Notes: generated by a model from the letters alone, not told the origin. A stretch of 63,201 bases of DNA from an uncultured Clostridia bacterium (GCA_947589035.1 CANPYZ010000011.1:1-63201); one strand, 5' to 3'; shown: positions 7,747-20,412, numbered from the stretch's first letter. Numbers and translations: made by a program.

Positions 7747-10346
7747 ATTTCTTCTGAATCGGGTTCTTCTTCAAATTCTTCTTCAAATTCTTTTTCAGGG
7801 TTTTCTTCTGGCGTTTCGTGTTCAGCACGGGTGAACGCAACAACGGTATGATTTTCGGAAACTTTCATGACCCGAACGCCTTTCGAAATTCTCCCTAAAA
7901 TGCGAATTTCACTCGCTGGAATGCGAATAATAATGCCTTCCGTAGAAATTAAAATAATATCGTCATCTTCATCAACGACTTTAATTCCGCAGACATCGCC
8001 CCGAATAGAATCAACGGGGTAATTTTTCACGCCGTGACCGCCACGCCCCTGAATGCGGTATTCGTCTAAAGCAGTTCGCTTTCCGTAACCAAATTCAGAA
8101 ACGGTCAATACGCTTGCGCCCTCCCGAACTCTTGCCATAGAAACAACTTCATCTGTTCCACGTAAGGAAATTGCCTTTACGCCTGAACCCATACGGCTTT
8201 GCGGGCGGATTTGGCTTTCTTCTAAGCGTAACGCCATGCCTTTCCGAGTGGCAATTATTAACTGATTCGTGCCGTCCGTCATGCGTACGCCGGCGATTTC
8301 ATCATTGACATGATTTATATTTTGTAAATGAATGGCAATAATGCCTTTCCGGCGAATATTTTTATACGCACTTAACGGCGTTCGTTTAATTTTCCCGAAT
8401 TTCGTAATCATGACAATGAATTTATCTTCATCGAAATCTTTCGTTCTTAACATTGCGGAAATGCGTTCGCCTTCCTGTAACTGAAGTAAATTCGCAAAGT
8501 GAAATCCTCTGGAGGCTTTTGAACCGTCCGGAATTTCATAGCATTTTAATTTATGCATATAGCCCTTATTTGTAATAAATAAAATATTATCATGGCTGGA
8601 GCAGATAAACATTTCTGAAACGAAATCTTCCGCACGTTGTTTCATGCCCTGAACGCCACGCCCTCCACGGCGTTGTGTTTTATAAGCGTCAAGTGCCATT
8701 CGCTTAATATAGCCGTTATTCGTGTAAGTGACAACGCAGTCTTCCACTTCAATTAGTGATTCTATATCGACTTCACCGCTGATGGCAGTAATTTCCGTTC
8801 GGCGTTCGTCGTTGAATTTCCGGCGGATTTCTTCTAATTCAGAAGAAATAATTTCGTAAACTTTCTGTTTATCGGCGAGAGTGTCTTCATAACCGGAAAT
8901 TTTCTCACAGAGGGAAAATAATTCGTCAGTAATTTTCTGCCGTTCGAGTCCGGTTAATGCGCCTAAACGCATCTGCACAATGGCTTCTGCCTGTTCTTCT
9001 GAAAGTCCGGTTGTTTCCGGTAAGTGTAAACCGGATAAATCATATTGTGCTTTTTCTAATAATTCTGACATGTTCACGTCTTTGAACCGTTCCATGAGTT
9101 TTTCTTTCCCTTCAGCAATGCTTGCTGATTTCCGCAAAATCGAAATCACTTCATCAATATAATCCGCTGCTAACATAAAGCCCTGCAATAAATGCGCACG
9201 CTTTAACGCCTTTTCTAAATCAAATTTCACTCGGCGGGTAATGACTTCTACCTGAAATTCTAAATATTGTTCTAAAATTTGTTTCAGGGAAAGCACTTTC
9301 GGAACGCCTTTCGACAGAACAAGCATATTCACTCCGCAAGTGTCCTGTAACTGCGTGTAGGAGAATAATTTATTTAATACGACATCAGCAACGGCATCTT
9401 TCCGTAAGCCTATCACAATGCGCATTCCCTCTCTGCCGGATTCGTCACGGATGAATGTTGCGCCGTCAATGCGTTTGTCTTTAATTAAATTAGCGATGTG
9501 TTCCACGAGGCGGGCTTTATTCACCATGTAGGGAATTTCATGAATAATAATATGCTGTCTGCCTTTAATTTCTTCATAGGAAGTTTTCGCACGGACAGTA
9601 ATTTTTCCTTTTCCGGTGGCGTAAGCTGCACGAATGCCGGCTTTCCCCATAATGATTCCGCCTGTCGGGAAATCAGGACCTTTAATGCATTCCATTAAGT
9701 CGTCTAAAGTGCAATTCGGGTCTTGAATTAACAAATTCAAGCCGTCAATGACTTCCCCTAAATTATGCGTAGGAATATTCGTTGCCATGCCAACGGCAAT
9801 GCCGACAGAACCGTTCACTAAGACATTCGGAAAGCGTGAAGGCAAAACTTCCGGTTCTTTCAGGCGGTCGTCGTAGTTCATGCCGAAATTCACGGTATTT
9901 TTCTGAATGTCCGTCACCATTTCTACAGATAATTTCGACATTCTCGCCTCTGTGTAACGATAAGCGGCGGGCGGGTCTCCGTCAATCGAACCGAAATTCC
10001 CGTGACCGTCCACAAGCGGATAACGCAAAGAAAAATCCTGCGCTAATCTGACTAACGCATCATAAACAGAAGCGTCCCCGTGCGGGTGATAACGCCCTAA
10101 AACTGCCCCGACAGTATCGGCACATTTTCTGTAAGGCTGGTCGGGAGTTAGTCCGTTTTCATGAAGCGTGTAAATAATTCTCCGGTGAACGGGTTTCAAG
10201 CCGTCACGCACGTCCGGCAATGCCCTTGAAATAATGACCGACATTGCATAAGCTAAGAACGAATCATGCATTTCATCGGCAACATCAACGGGAATGACTT
10301 TCTGCAAAGAAGTTTGTTCTGTATTTTCTGTATTCAACTTTATCAC
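7743..10346 (-). CDS. gyrA: DNA gyrase subunit A
   Basis: 867 residues. GyrA cuts and reseals DNA; with GyrB it adds negative supercoils. The winged-helix region has [19 protein letters not shown] and the catalytic Tyr in [13 protein letters not shown] (about 125). The C-terminal beta-pinwheel carries the GyrA-box ([11 protein letters not shown]). The tail is acidic ([15 protein letters not shown]). The quinolone-determining position equivalent to E. coli Ser83 is Ala. It overlaps the YcxB-like gene upstream. Confidence 0.97.
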   Translation of the reverse strand: MIKLNTENTEQTSLQKVIPVDVADEMHDSFLAYAMSVIISRALPDVRDGLKPVHRRIIYTLHENGLTPDQPYRKCADTVGAVLGRYHPHGDASVYDALVRLAQDFSLRYPLVDGHGNFGSIDGDPPAAYRYTEARMSKLSVEMVTDIQKNTVNFGMNYDDRLKEPEVLPSRFPNVLVNGSVGIAVGMATNIPTHNLGEVIDGLNLLIQDPNCTLDDLMECIKGPDFPTGGIIMGKAGIRAAYATGKGKITVRAKTSYEEIKGRQHIIIHEIPYMVNKARLVEHIANLIKDKRIDGATFIRDESGREGMRIVIGLRKDAVADVVLNKLFSYTQLQDTCGVNMLVLSKGVPKVLSLKQILEQYLEFQVEVITRRVKFDLEKALKRAHLLQGFMLAADYIDEVISILRKSASIAEGKEKLMERFKDVNMSELLEKAQYDLSGLHLPETTGLSEEQAEAIVQMRLGALTGLERQKITDELFSLCEKISGYEDTLADKQKVYEIISSELEEIRRKFNDERRTEITAISGEVDIESLIEVEDCVVTYTNNGYIKRMALDAYKTQRRGGRGVQGMKQRAEDFVSEMFICSSHDNILFITNKGYMHKLKCYEIPDGSKASRGFHFANLLQLQEGERISAMLRTKDFDEDKFIVMITKFGKIKRTPLSAYKNIRRKGIIAIHLQNINHVNDEIAGVRMTDGTNQLIIATRKGMALRLEESQIRPQSRMGSGVKAISLRGTDEVVSMARVREGASVLTVSEFGYGKRTALDEYRIQGRGGHGVKNYPVDSIRGDVCGIKVVDEDDDIILISTEGIIIRIPASEIRILGRISKGVRVMKVSENHTVVAFTRAEHETPEENPEKEFEEEFEEEPDSEEI

Positions 10347-10957
10347 CTACTTGAAAATTTCTGGAATGTTTTGCCGAGACGCTGCGAAAAATGCACCCGA
10401 ATAATTTCGAGTTCTTCTTCTGAAAAAATTGCTTTCGGCAGAACGTAAAACATTGTTTTCGCCTGATAAATCATCAGGAAATCGTCATATTCTAAGACAG
10501 ATAAATATTTATTATAATAAATTCGTTTTCCGGAAAAATTTTCTTCCGGCGTATCGTCAAATAATGCATCTGTTTCCTGTTCAGGTAAATGGTCAGAATC
10601 TTCCGGCGAAAAGAACGTGCCGATTTCGAGATATTCCGGAAAAATTCTGATTCGATACTGGTCTTGTTCAATTTCTTTAATGGCAAGTAATAAATTCCGA
10701 CGAATTTTTTTGGGGTTGTACCATTGGAAAAAAATTAACACAAGGCAAATAAAAATAATCATGAAATACAACGGCGGAGGGGAAGTTTCTGCCGTAGCGA
10801 TAAAATAGCCATAAACTAAAATAATAAATAATAATATGACTATTGTGCAGTAATTTCTGGGGTAAACGAATTTTTTCTGAAAAGCAGTGAATGCTTTTTT
10901 AAATAATTCGTAGGGAATTTGATAATTCTTTTCAAGTAAAATTCCGGAATTTTCCAA
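10343..10957 (-). CDS. YcxB-like membrane protein
   Basis: 204 residues. Two hydrophobic helices at about 38-55 and 63-80, then a soluble C-terminal half with the YcxB-type pattern ([28 protein letters not shown]). Function unknown; the family is common in Firmicutes. It sits between gyrB and gyrA and overlaps the gyrA start, so it is part of the gyrase operon. Confidence 0.75.
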   Translation of the reverse strand: MENSGILLEKNYQIPYELFKKAFTAFQKKFVYPRNYCTIVILLFIILVYGYFIATAETSPPPLYFMIIFICLVLIFFQWYNPKKIRRNLLLAIKEIEQDQYRIRIFPEYLEIGTFFSPEDSDHLPEQETDALFDDTPEENFSGKRIYYNKYLSVLEYDDFLMIYQAKTMFYVLPKAIFSEEELEIIRVHFSQRLGKTFQKFSSR

Positions 10958-10976
10958 AATTATTCACCTCAATAAA

Positions 10977-13090
<2,114 letters not shown>

Positions 13091-13109
13091 TTAAAAAATT
13101 TCTAAAATT

Positions 13110-13262
13110 TCTAAAAATGCAGAAAATATTTTTCTGTTCCTGAATTTAAATCGCCGTGAAGGGGTCTGACAGGCGCATAGCGGCGTTTTAACTGCTTTAG
13201 TAGTAAAGTTACAGGGGTTAATTCAACCCCCCCGTAAAAATGCCGTTTAAATGCTTTTTAGG
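13110..13262 (-). pseudogene. decayed internal fragment of recF
   Basis: The minus-strand translation reads, with stops, LNGIFTGG ... NAAMRLSDPFTAI.IQE, aligning to intact RecF residues LYGIITGG ... NATMSLSDPSTAMFIQE. At DNA level it resembles 13667-13770. It lies directly downstream of recF on the same strand and cannot encode a protein. It explains most of the recF-gyrB gap. Confidence 0.7.
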
Positions 13263-13275
13263 GGTATTGCATTTT

Positions 13276-14394
13276 TCAGCCTGTTAATACGCCGTCCTGC
13301 ATGTGAAATAATTTCGCTTTCTGGTCAAGCTTTAACGCCGAGGCGTTGCACAGCGTAATAAATACTTGCATGTCCGAAATGGTTTCGTAAAGCAATTTCT
13401 GCCGTTTTTCGTCGAGTTCGCCCATGACATCATCTAACAGCACGACAGGGGAACGTTTCTGTTTTTCGTGATACAAATGCGCCTGCGCTAAACGTAAAAC
13501 TAAGGCAACGCTTTTCTTCTGCCCCTGAGAGCCGAATTGCTGAACGGATTTCCCGTTAATCGTGAGCTGCAAGTCATCACGCTGAATGCCTTTCTGGGTG
13601 TAGCCCACACGGCAATCTTCTTCAAGATGTTCAGCAAGCATTTTCTGATACTCCTGAATGAACATCGCCGTAGAGGGGTCTGACAGGCTCATAGTGGCGT
13701 TTAAATTATTTCGGTAGGAAAGTATAAGGCTTTCCTTACCCCCCGTGATAATGCCGTATAAACGCCCGCAGAGGGGTGCTAAATGTTTCACGTATTCAGA
13801 ACGTAATTGCATGACGTAAACGGCTTCTTTGGCGAGTGCCTCATCAAAGAGCGTAATTTCCCGACCGGAAAGCCGTTTCTGCAAGGCTTTCTGAAGGCAG
13901 GCATTTCTTTGTGCGAGAAGAACATTCGCACGGCTGACGTGCTGAACCGCTCCTGAATGCAGCTGACAAGCGCATAAATCCATAAACGCCCTTCTCTTGT
14001 CCGGCGTTCCGGTAATTAAATTTAAATCCGCCGGAGAAAATGCCACACAGTGAAATAATTCGAATAAGGCATTCGCCTTTTGATTTTCCACGCCGTTGAT
14101 TGAAATTAATTTTTTCTTCTGTTGTCCACGCTGTAACGTGCAGAGAATTTCCTGTATTCTTCTTCCGTCGGAAAACGAACACGCACACCGGAAAAATTCC
14201 GCATCGAACCCGAGGTAATGCCGTTCTTTCACGCCGTGGAAATTTTTGCAGCCGGTCATCAGCCAGATAGCGTCTAATAAATTTGTTTTCCCCTGAGCGT
14301 TATCGCCGATAATTAGATTTAATTTTTCGTCAGGGGAAAACTGCACATGTTTCAGATTCCGGAAACCCTCTGCGGAAAACCCTATAATATGCAT
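13276..14394 (-). CDS. recF: DNA replication and repair protein RecF
   Basis: 372 residues, the usual length. RecF is an SMC-like ATPase that helps load RecA at gaps through RecOR. Walker A is GDNAQGKTNLLDAIW (about 31-45), the signature region is GSQGQKKSVALVLRLAQ, and Walker B is VVLLDDVMGELD. It starts immediately next to the S4-protein gene, in the classic dnaN-yaaA-recF order. Confidence 0.95.
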   Translation of the reverse strand: MHIIGFSAEGFRNLKHVQFSPDEKLNLIIGDNAQGKTNLLDAIWLMTGCKNFHGVKERHYLGFDAEFFRCACSFSDGRRIQEILCTLQRGQQKKKLISINGVENQKANALFELFHCVAFSPADLNLITGTPDKRRAFMDLCACQLHSGAVQHVSRANVLLAQRNACLQKALQKRLSGREITLFDEALAKEAVYVMQLRSEYVKHLAPLCGRLYGIITGGKESLILSYRNNLNATMSLSDPSTAMFIQEYQKMLAEHLEEDCRVGYTQKGIQRDDLQLTINGKSVQQFGSQGQKKSVALVLRLAQAHLYHEKQKRSPVVLLDDVMGELDEKRQKLLYETISDMQVFITLCNASALKLDQKAKLFHMQDGVLTG

Positions 14395-14637
14395 TTATTC
14401 CGACACGACTTTCACGGTGAACCGGTCGACGGAAACTTCATCACCGGAACGAATTTTCTTGCCTCGCATGGTGCAGATTTCGCCGTTGACTTTCACTTGC
14501 CCCTGTTGAATCAATTCTTTAGCGAAACCGCCCGTATCGCAAAGACCGGCGAATTTCAGCAAAGAATCTAATTTAATAAACTCCGTATGAATGCGAATTG
14601 TTTCAAATTCTTGCTTTTGCTTTTGTTTTTGGCTCAT
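14395..14637 (-). CDS. yaaA: S4-domain RNA-binding protein (YaaA/RlbA-like)
   Basis: 80 residues with an S4 RNA-binding domain: [34 protein letters not shown], then the RSGDEV turn. Homologues between dnaN and recF in Firmicutes act in ribosome biogenesis. The Gln/Lys-rich N-terminus ([11 protein letters not shown]) is an addition. Stop abuts the recF start. Confidence 0.88.
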   Translation of the reverse strand: MSQKQKQKQEFETIRIHTEFIKLDSLLKFAGLCDTGGFAKELIQQGQVKVNGEICTMRGKKIRSGDEVSVDRFTVKVVSE

Positions 14638-14655
14638 GAAAATTTCTCCCTGAAG

Positions 14656-15768
14656 TTAATCTCTCAGTTGAATGGGCATAATTAAATAAATAAAGCTTTC
14701 GTTTTCAGTGGGAGTAATTTTAATCACTTTGTAGCTGCCGCCTAATTGAAAACTTAATTTTTCGCACTGACAGGAACGCAAAGCGTCCATCAGGTATTTA
14801 TTGCTGAACCCGATGGTTAAACTTTCTCCGTCGATGTCCACAGGCAAACGGTCACGGATTGCGCCGATTGCCGTTTTACAGGAAATTTCTAAAATGCCAT
14901 TTTCGAACGTGCATTGCATGGGAGCTCTGTTTTTCTCGTTGATTAACAGGGAACATCTTTCCACGCAAGCCATTAATTCTTTTTTCGGCACTTGAACAAT
15001 CGTTTTAATTTCAGTGGGAATATTTCTGTGGAAGTCGGGATAATCGCCTTCCAGTAATCTGGCGAATAATTCGAAGCCGTTCACGGAAAACACAATATGC
15101 CGTTCGCTTACGGAAAATACGCAAAATTGTTCATTGTCATCTTTGTCATCTTTCAGCATGGAAACGACTTCATTCAGGGCTTTTCTCGGCACAACGAAAC
15201 GAAATTCCGGTAAATTCGGGATTTTTTCCTGTCTTAAGGCAAGCCGGAATCTGTCCATAGCGACAATATAAAAAATGCCGTTTTTGGATTCGAATAATTC
15301 TCCGGTTAAAATTGGCATATCGTCCCGAACGGCAACAGCGTAACCGGATTCCTGAAGCATAGATTTCAGCAATTGTTGTGAAATAGTCACAGTCGCCATA
15401 CTTTCCACAACGGGCAAATCGGGAAATTCTTCCGCACTCATGGCGGAAAGCTGATAATGCGTATCTTCACTGCTGATGATAACGCTGAAATTTTCCTGAA
15501 TTTCGCAAGTAATCTCCACTCCAGGCATACGGCGAATCATTTCAGTGAATAATCTGCCGAGCAGAACGAACGTAAATTCTTCATCGCATTTTGCCGGAAC
15601 GGTTGTGCGGATACCCATTTCCAGATTATACCCTGTCAGAGTAATTTGTTCTTTCTGCATCTGAATGCAGATGCCCTCCATGACCGGAACAGTAGATTTC
15701 AGCGCAACGGCTTTCATGACATGCGTAATGGCATTACACAAATCCATTTTATCACAAGTAAACTTCAT
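14656..15768 (-). CDS. dnaN: DNA polymerase III sliding clamp, beta subunit
   Basis: 370 residues from the ATG at 15768, chosen because AAGGAGAG precedes it and the product then starts MKFTCDKMDL as in relatives. The beta clamp is a ring that tethers the replicative polymerase. The three-domain fold is evident from length and motifs (KSTVPVMEGI near the N-terminus, LIMPIQL at the C-terminal pocket). Confidence 0.96.
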   Translation of the reverse strand: MKFTCDKMDLCNAITHVMKAVALKSTVPVMEGICIQMQKEQITLTGYNLEMGIRTTVPAKCDEEFTFVLLGRLFTEMIRRMPGVEITCEIQENFSVIISSEDTHYQLSAMSAEEFPDLPVVESMATVTISQQLLKSMLQESGYAVAVRDDMPILTGELFESKNGIFYIVAMDRFRLALRQEKIPNLPEFRFVVPRKALNEVVSMLKDDKDDNEQFCVFSVSERHIVFSVNGFELFARLLEGDYPDFHRNIPTEIKTIVQVPKKELMACVERCSLLINEKNRAPMQCTFENGILEISCKTAIGAIRDRLPVDIDGESLTIGFSNKYLMDALRSCQCEKLSFQLGGSYKVIKITPTENESFIYLIMPIQLRD

Positions 15769-15844
15769 TGGAACTCTCCTTTGCAAAAATTAAAATTCAA
15801 CCCTAAACTAATTATACCACAAAAAATTGAATCTGTCAAACTTT

Positions 15845-15984
15845 TCTGAAAATTTAAATCTAAAAATTCAAGTCTGAAAATTTAAGTCTGGAAATTTAAA
15901 TCTGAAAAATTAAATCTGAAATTTCAAGTCTGGAAATTTAAATCTGAAAATTCAAATTTGAAAATTTGCTTCTGAAAATTTTTT
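15845..15984. repeat. ten 14-bp AT-rich iterons in oriC
   Basis: A TCTGAAAATTTAAA-like unit recurs at exactly 14-bp steps (15845, 15859, 15873 ... 15971), ten times with small changes. It lies between dnaN and the DnaA-trio, next to the expected unwinding region. A protein-binding iteron or helically unstable segment is likely; the protein is unknown. Confidence 0.8.
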
Positions 15985-16512
15985 CGGGCGAAAAAATCGA
16001 AAAATTAAAAAGTTACAAGTTGTAACTATTTCGACCAAAATTTGGAAGGCGAATTTTTTTTCCGTCTGTCTAATCTAAGATAGTAGTAGTAGTAGGGGGT
16101 GTTGAAACTGTTGAAAACTTTTTTTTTGCCCATTTGAAGCCGAAAAAAGACCAAAGTTTTCAACATTCAACATGTTGAAAAATTGTTGAAAAGTTGAAAA
16201 CTCATTTTCAACACAAAAAATCCGGAAAAAGTGTTGAAAAGTTGAAAAATTGTTGAAAAATTGTGGAAACAAAGTGGAAACATTGGGGAAAGTTTTTTAC
16301 TTTTCTGTAACTTTTGAAAAGTTTTCAACAAACTGTTGAAAACTAAATTGTTGAAAGTGTTGAAAACTTTCCAGTCTGTAAAATTTACGGCGATATAACT
16401 GGAAAAAAAGCCAATGTTGAAAGTGTTGAAACTGTTGAAAACTTGTTGAAAGAGTGTTGAAAACTTTTTTAGTAACAATTTTTCCACAGAGTTTTCAACA
16501 GTTTGTGGAAAG
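15985..16512. other. oriC: chromosomal replication origin (oriC) core
   Basis: The dnaA-dnaN gap holds an AT-rich stretch (15985-16080), five consecutive TAG triplets (16081-16095), a G4 run, then TGTTGAAAC/TGTTGAAAA (16100-16117) and further TGTTGAAAA or TTTTCAACA boxes at about 16157, 16173, 16184, 16205, 16232, 16251, 16322, 16334, 16358 and 16492, plus TTTTCCACA at 16480. This is the basal unwinding layout known from Bacillus: DnaA boxes, GC cluster, DnaA-trio, AT-rich DUE. The boxes differ from the TTATCCACA consensus. Confidence 0.85.
16081..16095 (+). promoter_or_regulatory. DnaA-trio element
   Basis: Five perfect TAG repeats, adjacent to a G4 run and two box-like sites, in the orientation expected for DnaA to polymerise from the boxes onto this strand. 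Confidence 0.8.
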
Positions 16513-16518
16513 AAAATC

Positions 16519-16565
16519 GCTTTAGCGGACTAAAGCGCAGGCACTTTCGTGCGCTAAAGCGTCCA
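16519..16565 (-). terminator. hairpin after dnaA
   Basis: Nested inverted repeats (CGCTTTAG / CTAAAGCG and GGAC ... GTCC) between dnaA and the origin boxes. Probably ends the dnaA message or insulates the origin. No long T run, so modest confidence. Confidence 0.5.
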
Positions 16566-16626
16566 CCCAAATTTTAACAAAATTGCCCTGTTGAAAACCC
16601 TATACAACCTGCCCAATAAAATTAGT

Positions 16627-17988
16627 TTATTTTATTTCAGGTGCTTTTTCTTGAATATTCCGGATAATATCATCGACCAAATCACGCAAATTTTCGTCTC
16701 GTTTAATCATGTCATTCACTGTGTTAATTGCATAAACGATTGTCGAATGGTCTCTTCCGCCAAATTCAGAACCAATCGAAGCAAGCGGCATTCCCGTCAC
16801 TTCCCGTACCACGTAAGCAGAAACTTTCCTTGCCATGGAAACTTGAGAAGTGCGTTTACTGGAACGAATGTCGTCGGACGTTACGCCATACACTTTCCCA
16901 ACTTCCGAAATAATTTTCTCAACCGTAATCGGAATTGGCTGTTCATCGGTCAAAATGTCACGAATGACACTTTGCGCCATGGAAATCGTCGGCGGGCTGT
17001 TCGCTAAAGTTTTCAGGGCTTTCAGCTTTTTCACTGCACCTTCTAACTGGCGGATGTTCGTTTTCAGGCGTGTAGCGATAAATTCCACGACTTCATCGGG
17101 AATTTTAAAATCTAATAATTCCGCTTTCCGCCGAATAATGGCGTATCTCGTTTCGAAATCCGGTGCGCTGATATCCGCAATCAACCCACATTCAAAACGG
17201 CTTCTGATGCGCTCTTCCAGGGTTTTCAGTTCCCGTGGGGGCTTGTCGGACGTGATGACAATTTGCTTTCCCTCGGAGTGCAATTTATTGAACGTGTGGA
17301 AAAATTCTTCCTGCATTCGTTCTTTTCCGGAAAAAAACTGAATATCATCAACAATTAAGACATCGGCTTTCCGGTATTTGTCGTGAAAAACAGTCGTGTC
17401 CCGCTGGTCAATGGATTTAATTAATTCATTGCCAAACGCCTCACCGGTAACGTAAATGGCATTTTTATCCGGTGTCTGACTGAGCATTTCATGTTTGATT
17501 GCCGTCACTAAATGCGTTTTCCCGAGTCCGGAAGCCCCGTAAATGAACAGCGGGTTATAAGACGCTGCCGTATCAGAAGCCACCGCCTTACAGGCGGCGA
17601 AAGCAAACTCATTGGAACGCCCGACAATGAACGTATCGAACGTATAGTCATAATTCGCAATATCTTCATTTTTCTGAAGTTCTTCCTGCTTTTCCGCAAT
17701 GGTTTTCGGCTCGTCGTAAAGATAACCGCCTGGCTTGATGTTAATCACCACTTCTACGGGGAAGCCGAGAATGCTCTCTAAAGCCGTTTCAAGGAAGGTT
17801 TTGTAATTGGTGATAATAATGCCCTGTTGAAATTCTGTGTCTACCTGGAACACGGCTTTCCGCTTGTCCAAATCCAAAGAAAGCGGTTCCATTGTGTTAA
17901 TCCATGTACTCATGGGAACCGGCGCAATCAGATTGTGATGGTCACAATATAATTTCGCCTGTTCGAACACTTCGTGAAAAGAGTTCAT
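16627..17988 (-). CDS. dnaA: chromosomal replication initiator DnaA
   Basis: 453 residues. DnaA binds DnaA boxes and melts the origin. The N-terminal DnaB-interaction domain is followed by a short linker. The AAA+ domain has Walker A GASGLGKTHL, Walker B DVLIVDDIQFF and the arginine-finger region LEERIRSRFECGL. The DNA-binding domain IV has SEFGGRDHSTIVYAINTV. GGAGG precedes the ATG. Confidence 0.97.
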   Translation of the reverse strand: MNSFHEVFEQAKLYCDHHNLIAPVPMSTWINTMEPLSLDLDKRKAVFQVDTEFQQGIIITNYKTFLETALESILGFPVEVVINIKPGGYLYDEPKTIAEKQEELQKNEDIANYDYTFDTFIVGRSNEFAFAACKAVASDTAASYNPLFIYGASGLGKTHLVTAIKHEMLSQTPDKNAIYVTGEAFGNELIKSIDQRDTTVFHDKYRKADVLIVDDIQFFSGKERMQEEFFHTFNKLHSEGKQIVITSDKPPRELKTLEERIRSRFECGLIADISAPDFETRYAIIRRKAELLDFKIPDEVVEFIATRLKTNIRQLEGAVKKLKALKTLANSPPTISMAQSVIRDILTDEQPIPITVEKIISEVGKVYGVTSDDIRSSKRTSQVSMARKVSAYVVREVTGMPLASIGSEFGGRDHSTIVYAINTVNDMIKRDENLRDLVDDIIRNIQEKAPEIK

Positions 17989-18120
17989 GTTTGAATAACC
18001 TCCATTTCGTCAATAGCGTAATCGCTTTTTTTCTATTCTAACATATTTGCCGGAAAAAAGCAAGTGTTTTTCTAATTTTTCGCTTATGGCAACAAAAAAA
18101 AAATTACCGGTTTTGACACC

Positions 18121-18500
18121 CTATACAAAATGCACAAAATTTTTCTGAAAATTTGAAAAAAACGTCGTCATTATACAAAAACAGAACAAAAATCTGAATT
18201 TCTCTTCAATTGTATTCGCCCAAAATTTGGAATTTAGTAAACCGGTACAAAATTTTTCACAAGTTTTCCACAACATGAAGCCAACTGCACTGTTGAAAAG
18301 TGGAAAAATAGAAATTTCAGGCGAAATTCTGAAAATTCTATGAAAATTGCACAAAAACTGACTGAACCATATACAAAACTGAACGAAAGTAAGCAAAAAT
18401 TTGTTCAATTTTTATCTATTCCGCACTAATTCTGACAAATTCTTCCGAAAACTTTGTGAAAAACAGAAGTCGTTGTATAACCGGTACACTTTTTTCCACA
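18121..18500. other. AT-rich gap with degenerate repeat copies
   Basis: No gene visible. Short sequences related to the 155-bp repeat (GAAAAAAACGTCGTC near 18165, GTCGTTGTATAACC near 18470) and scattered TTTCCACA motifs occur. Confidence 0.5.
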
Positions 18501-18504
18501 AAAT

Positions 18505-18995
18505 TTGAAAAAAACGTTGTCGTTGCACAACCGTTCATTTTTCATTCACGAAGTGTTGCAAAATCACTCCAATTTTTATTGCAAAAATGCGAATAGTATT
18601 GCAGATTCGCTCCTAATTTTTAAAAATTTGTATAGTTTTCACAAAATTTCCGGAAAAGTTTGAAAAAAACGTCGTCGATGCACAACCGTTCATTTTTCAT
18701 TCACGAAGTGTTGCAAAATCACTCCAATTTTTATTGCAAAAATGCGAATCGTATTGCAGATTCGCTCCTAAATTTCAAAAATTTGTATAGTTTTCACAAA
18801 ATTTTCGGAAAAATTTGAAAAAAACGTTGTCGTTGCACAACCGTTCATTTTTCATTCACGAAGTGTTGCAAAATCACTCCAATTTTTATTGCAAAAATGC
18901 GAATCGTATTGCAGATTCGCTCCTAAATTTCAAAAATTTGTATAGTTTTCACAAAATTTTCGGAAAAATTTGAAAAAAACGTTGTCGTTGCACAA
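18505..18995. repeat. 155-bp tandem repeats between dnaA and rpmH
   Basis: Three full copies and the start of a fourth: the marker CGTTGTCGTTGCACAACC (or a near variant) begins at 18515, 18670, 18825 and 18980, an exact 155-bp period. Each unit contains GCGAATCG...GCAGATTCGC, which can form a hairpin. No coding frame of note. Role unknown; position suggests an origin accessory. Confidence 0.85.
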
Positions 18996-19439
18996 TGACT
19001 TTGACAGAAGTTGTTTTTCTGCCAAAAAGATACAAATTTTTTGTATAATTTCCCGAGTAATTTCAACAATTTGTGGAAAATTCTTTCCAGTTTCCATAAA
19101 TTTAAAAAATTTAACCATTCTTTTGTGAAACGATGCCGTTTTTTTCAACTTTTGTTGAAAATTTTATCGTTTTTGTATACCGTGCCGAAACTTAATTTGC
19201 CTATAGGTGAAGTCGGATTGTTGAAAACTGACCCTTAATTTTTCCCGATATATTGCGCTGAACTCGTTTTCTGTGTGGTGAATTTGTGCAATTTGACGTG
19301 TTGAAAACTTTTTTGTCGTGATTTTTGCTAAATTTTTCTAATTTTCGTGAATTACCCGAAATTTACCCGATTTTTGAATATTTTTTCAGAAAAATTTTTC
19401 CGGATTCACCCGAACGGGATTCGTTCAGACAAGCTCTTC

Positions 19440-20110
19440 CGGAATGTTGCAAATTCGCTCCTCAATCCCTCCGGCACTTTGTTCCAACTTCCCTGACAGG
19501 AGAGGCAAATTGCGGAAATGTTGCAGAATTGCTCTTTTCGAACCCCTCCGGCACTGCGTGCCACCTCCCCTGACAGGAGAGGCGAATTGCGGAAATGTTG
19601 CAAAATCGCTCTTTTTTCAAATATTGCAGAAATGATTCTGCTGAATATTGCAGAATTGCTCTTTTCGAACCCCTCCGGCACTGCGTGCCACCTCCCCTGA
19701 CAGGAGAGGCGAATTGCGGAAATGTTGCAAAATCGCTCTTTTTTCAAATATTGCAGAAATGATTCTGCTGAATATTGCAGAATTGCTCTTTTCGAACCCC
19801 TCCGGCACTGCGTGCCACCTCCCCTGACAGGAGAGGCGAATTTGAAAGAAGAAAACTATTTCCTACGGGAAGAAACCATCTCCCCTGATAGGGGAGGCGA
19901 ATTGCGGAAATGTTGCAAATTCGCTCTTTTTTCAAATATTGCAGAAATGATTCTGCTGAATATTGCAAATTCGCTCTTTTCGAACCCCTCCGGCACTGCG
20001 TGCCACCTCCCCTGACAGGGGAGGCAAATTGCGGAAATGTTGCAAAATCGCTCTTTTTTCAAATATTGCAGAAATGATTCTGCCGAATATTGCAAATTCA
20101 CTCTTTTTCA
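19440..20110. repeat. composite repeat block: REP-like palindromes plus GCAATATT units
   Basis: About five copies of a unit made of (a) a palindrome CCTCCGGCACTGCGTGCC + CTCCCCTGACAGGAGAGG and (b) TTTCAAATATTGCAGAAATG with ATTCTGCTGAATATTGC. Successive copies near 19584 and 19712 are 128 bp apart. Part (b) is the reverse complement of the 48-bp unit at 24110-24970. Confidence 0.8.
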
Positions 20111-20162
20111 AGATTTCAATGTCAATTTTTCCCCATTTTTGAAAATTTTTTTCAAAAAGCCC

Positions 20163-20191
20163 TTGACAGATTCGTTTAAATAGGCTATAAT
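20163..20191 (+). promoter_or_regulatory. rpmH promoter
   Basis: TTGACA (20163-20168), 17-bp spacer, TATAAT (20186-20191): perfect consensus, fitting the high demand for ribosomal protein L34. Confidence 0.9.
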
Positions 20192-20263
20192 GGAATAGTA
20201 GTCCGCCGGATTTCACTGACTGGCTGTCAGGGAGTTCCAGCTTACCGAAAGGAGGAATTTCAC

Positions 20264-20398
20264 GTGAAAAGAACTTACCAGCCAAAGAAACTGCACAGAA
20301 AAAAAGAACACGGTTTCATGAAAAGAATGTCCGATAGAAACGGCAGAAAGGTTTTAGCTCGCAGGAGAACAAAGGGCAGAAAAAGACTTTCCCATTGA
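20264..20398 (+). CDS. rpmH: 50S ribosomal protein L34
   Basis: 44 residues from a GTG start with AAAGGAGGA before it. Reads (V/M)[17 protein letters not shown] and ends [12 protein letters not shown], the standard L34 sequence. First gene of the rpmH-rnpA-yidD-yidC-jag operon. Confidence 0.97.
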   Translation: MKRTYQPKKLHRKKEHGFMKRMSDRNGRKVLARRRTKGRKRLSH

Positions 20399-20412
20399 TT
20401 TGATTCCGAGTC

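Noticed and set aside
19406-20285. Overlapping frames of 60-117 residues in the 19.4-20.3 kb repeats
   Set aside because: Repeat-derived, on both strands, with no ribosome sites and no family resemblance.
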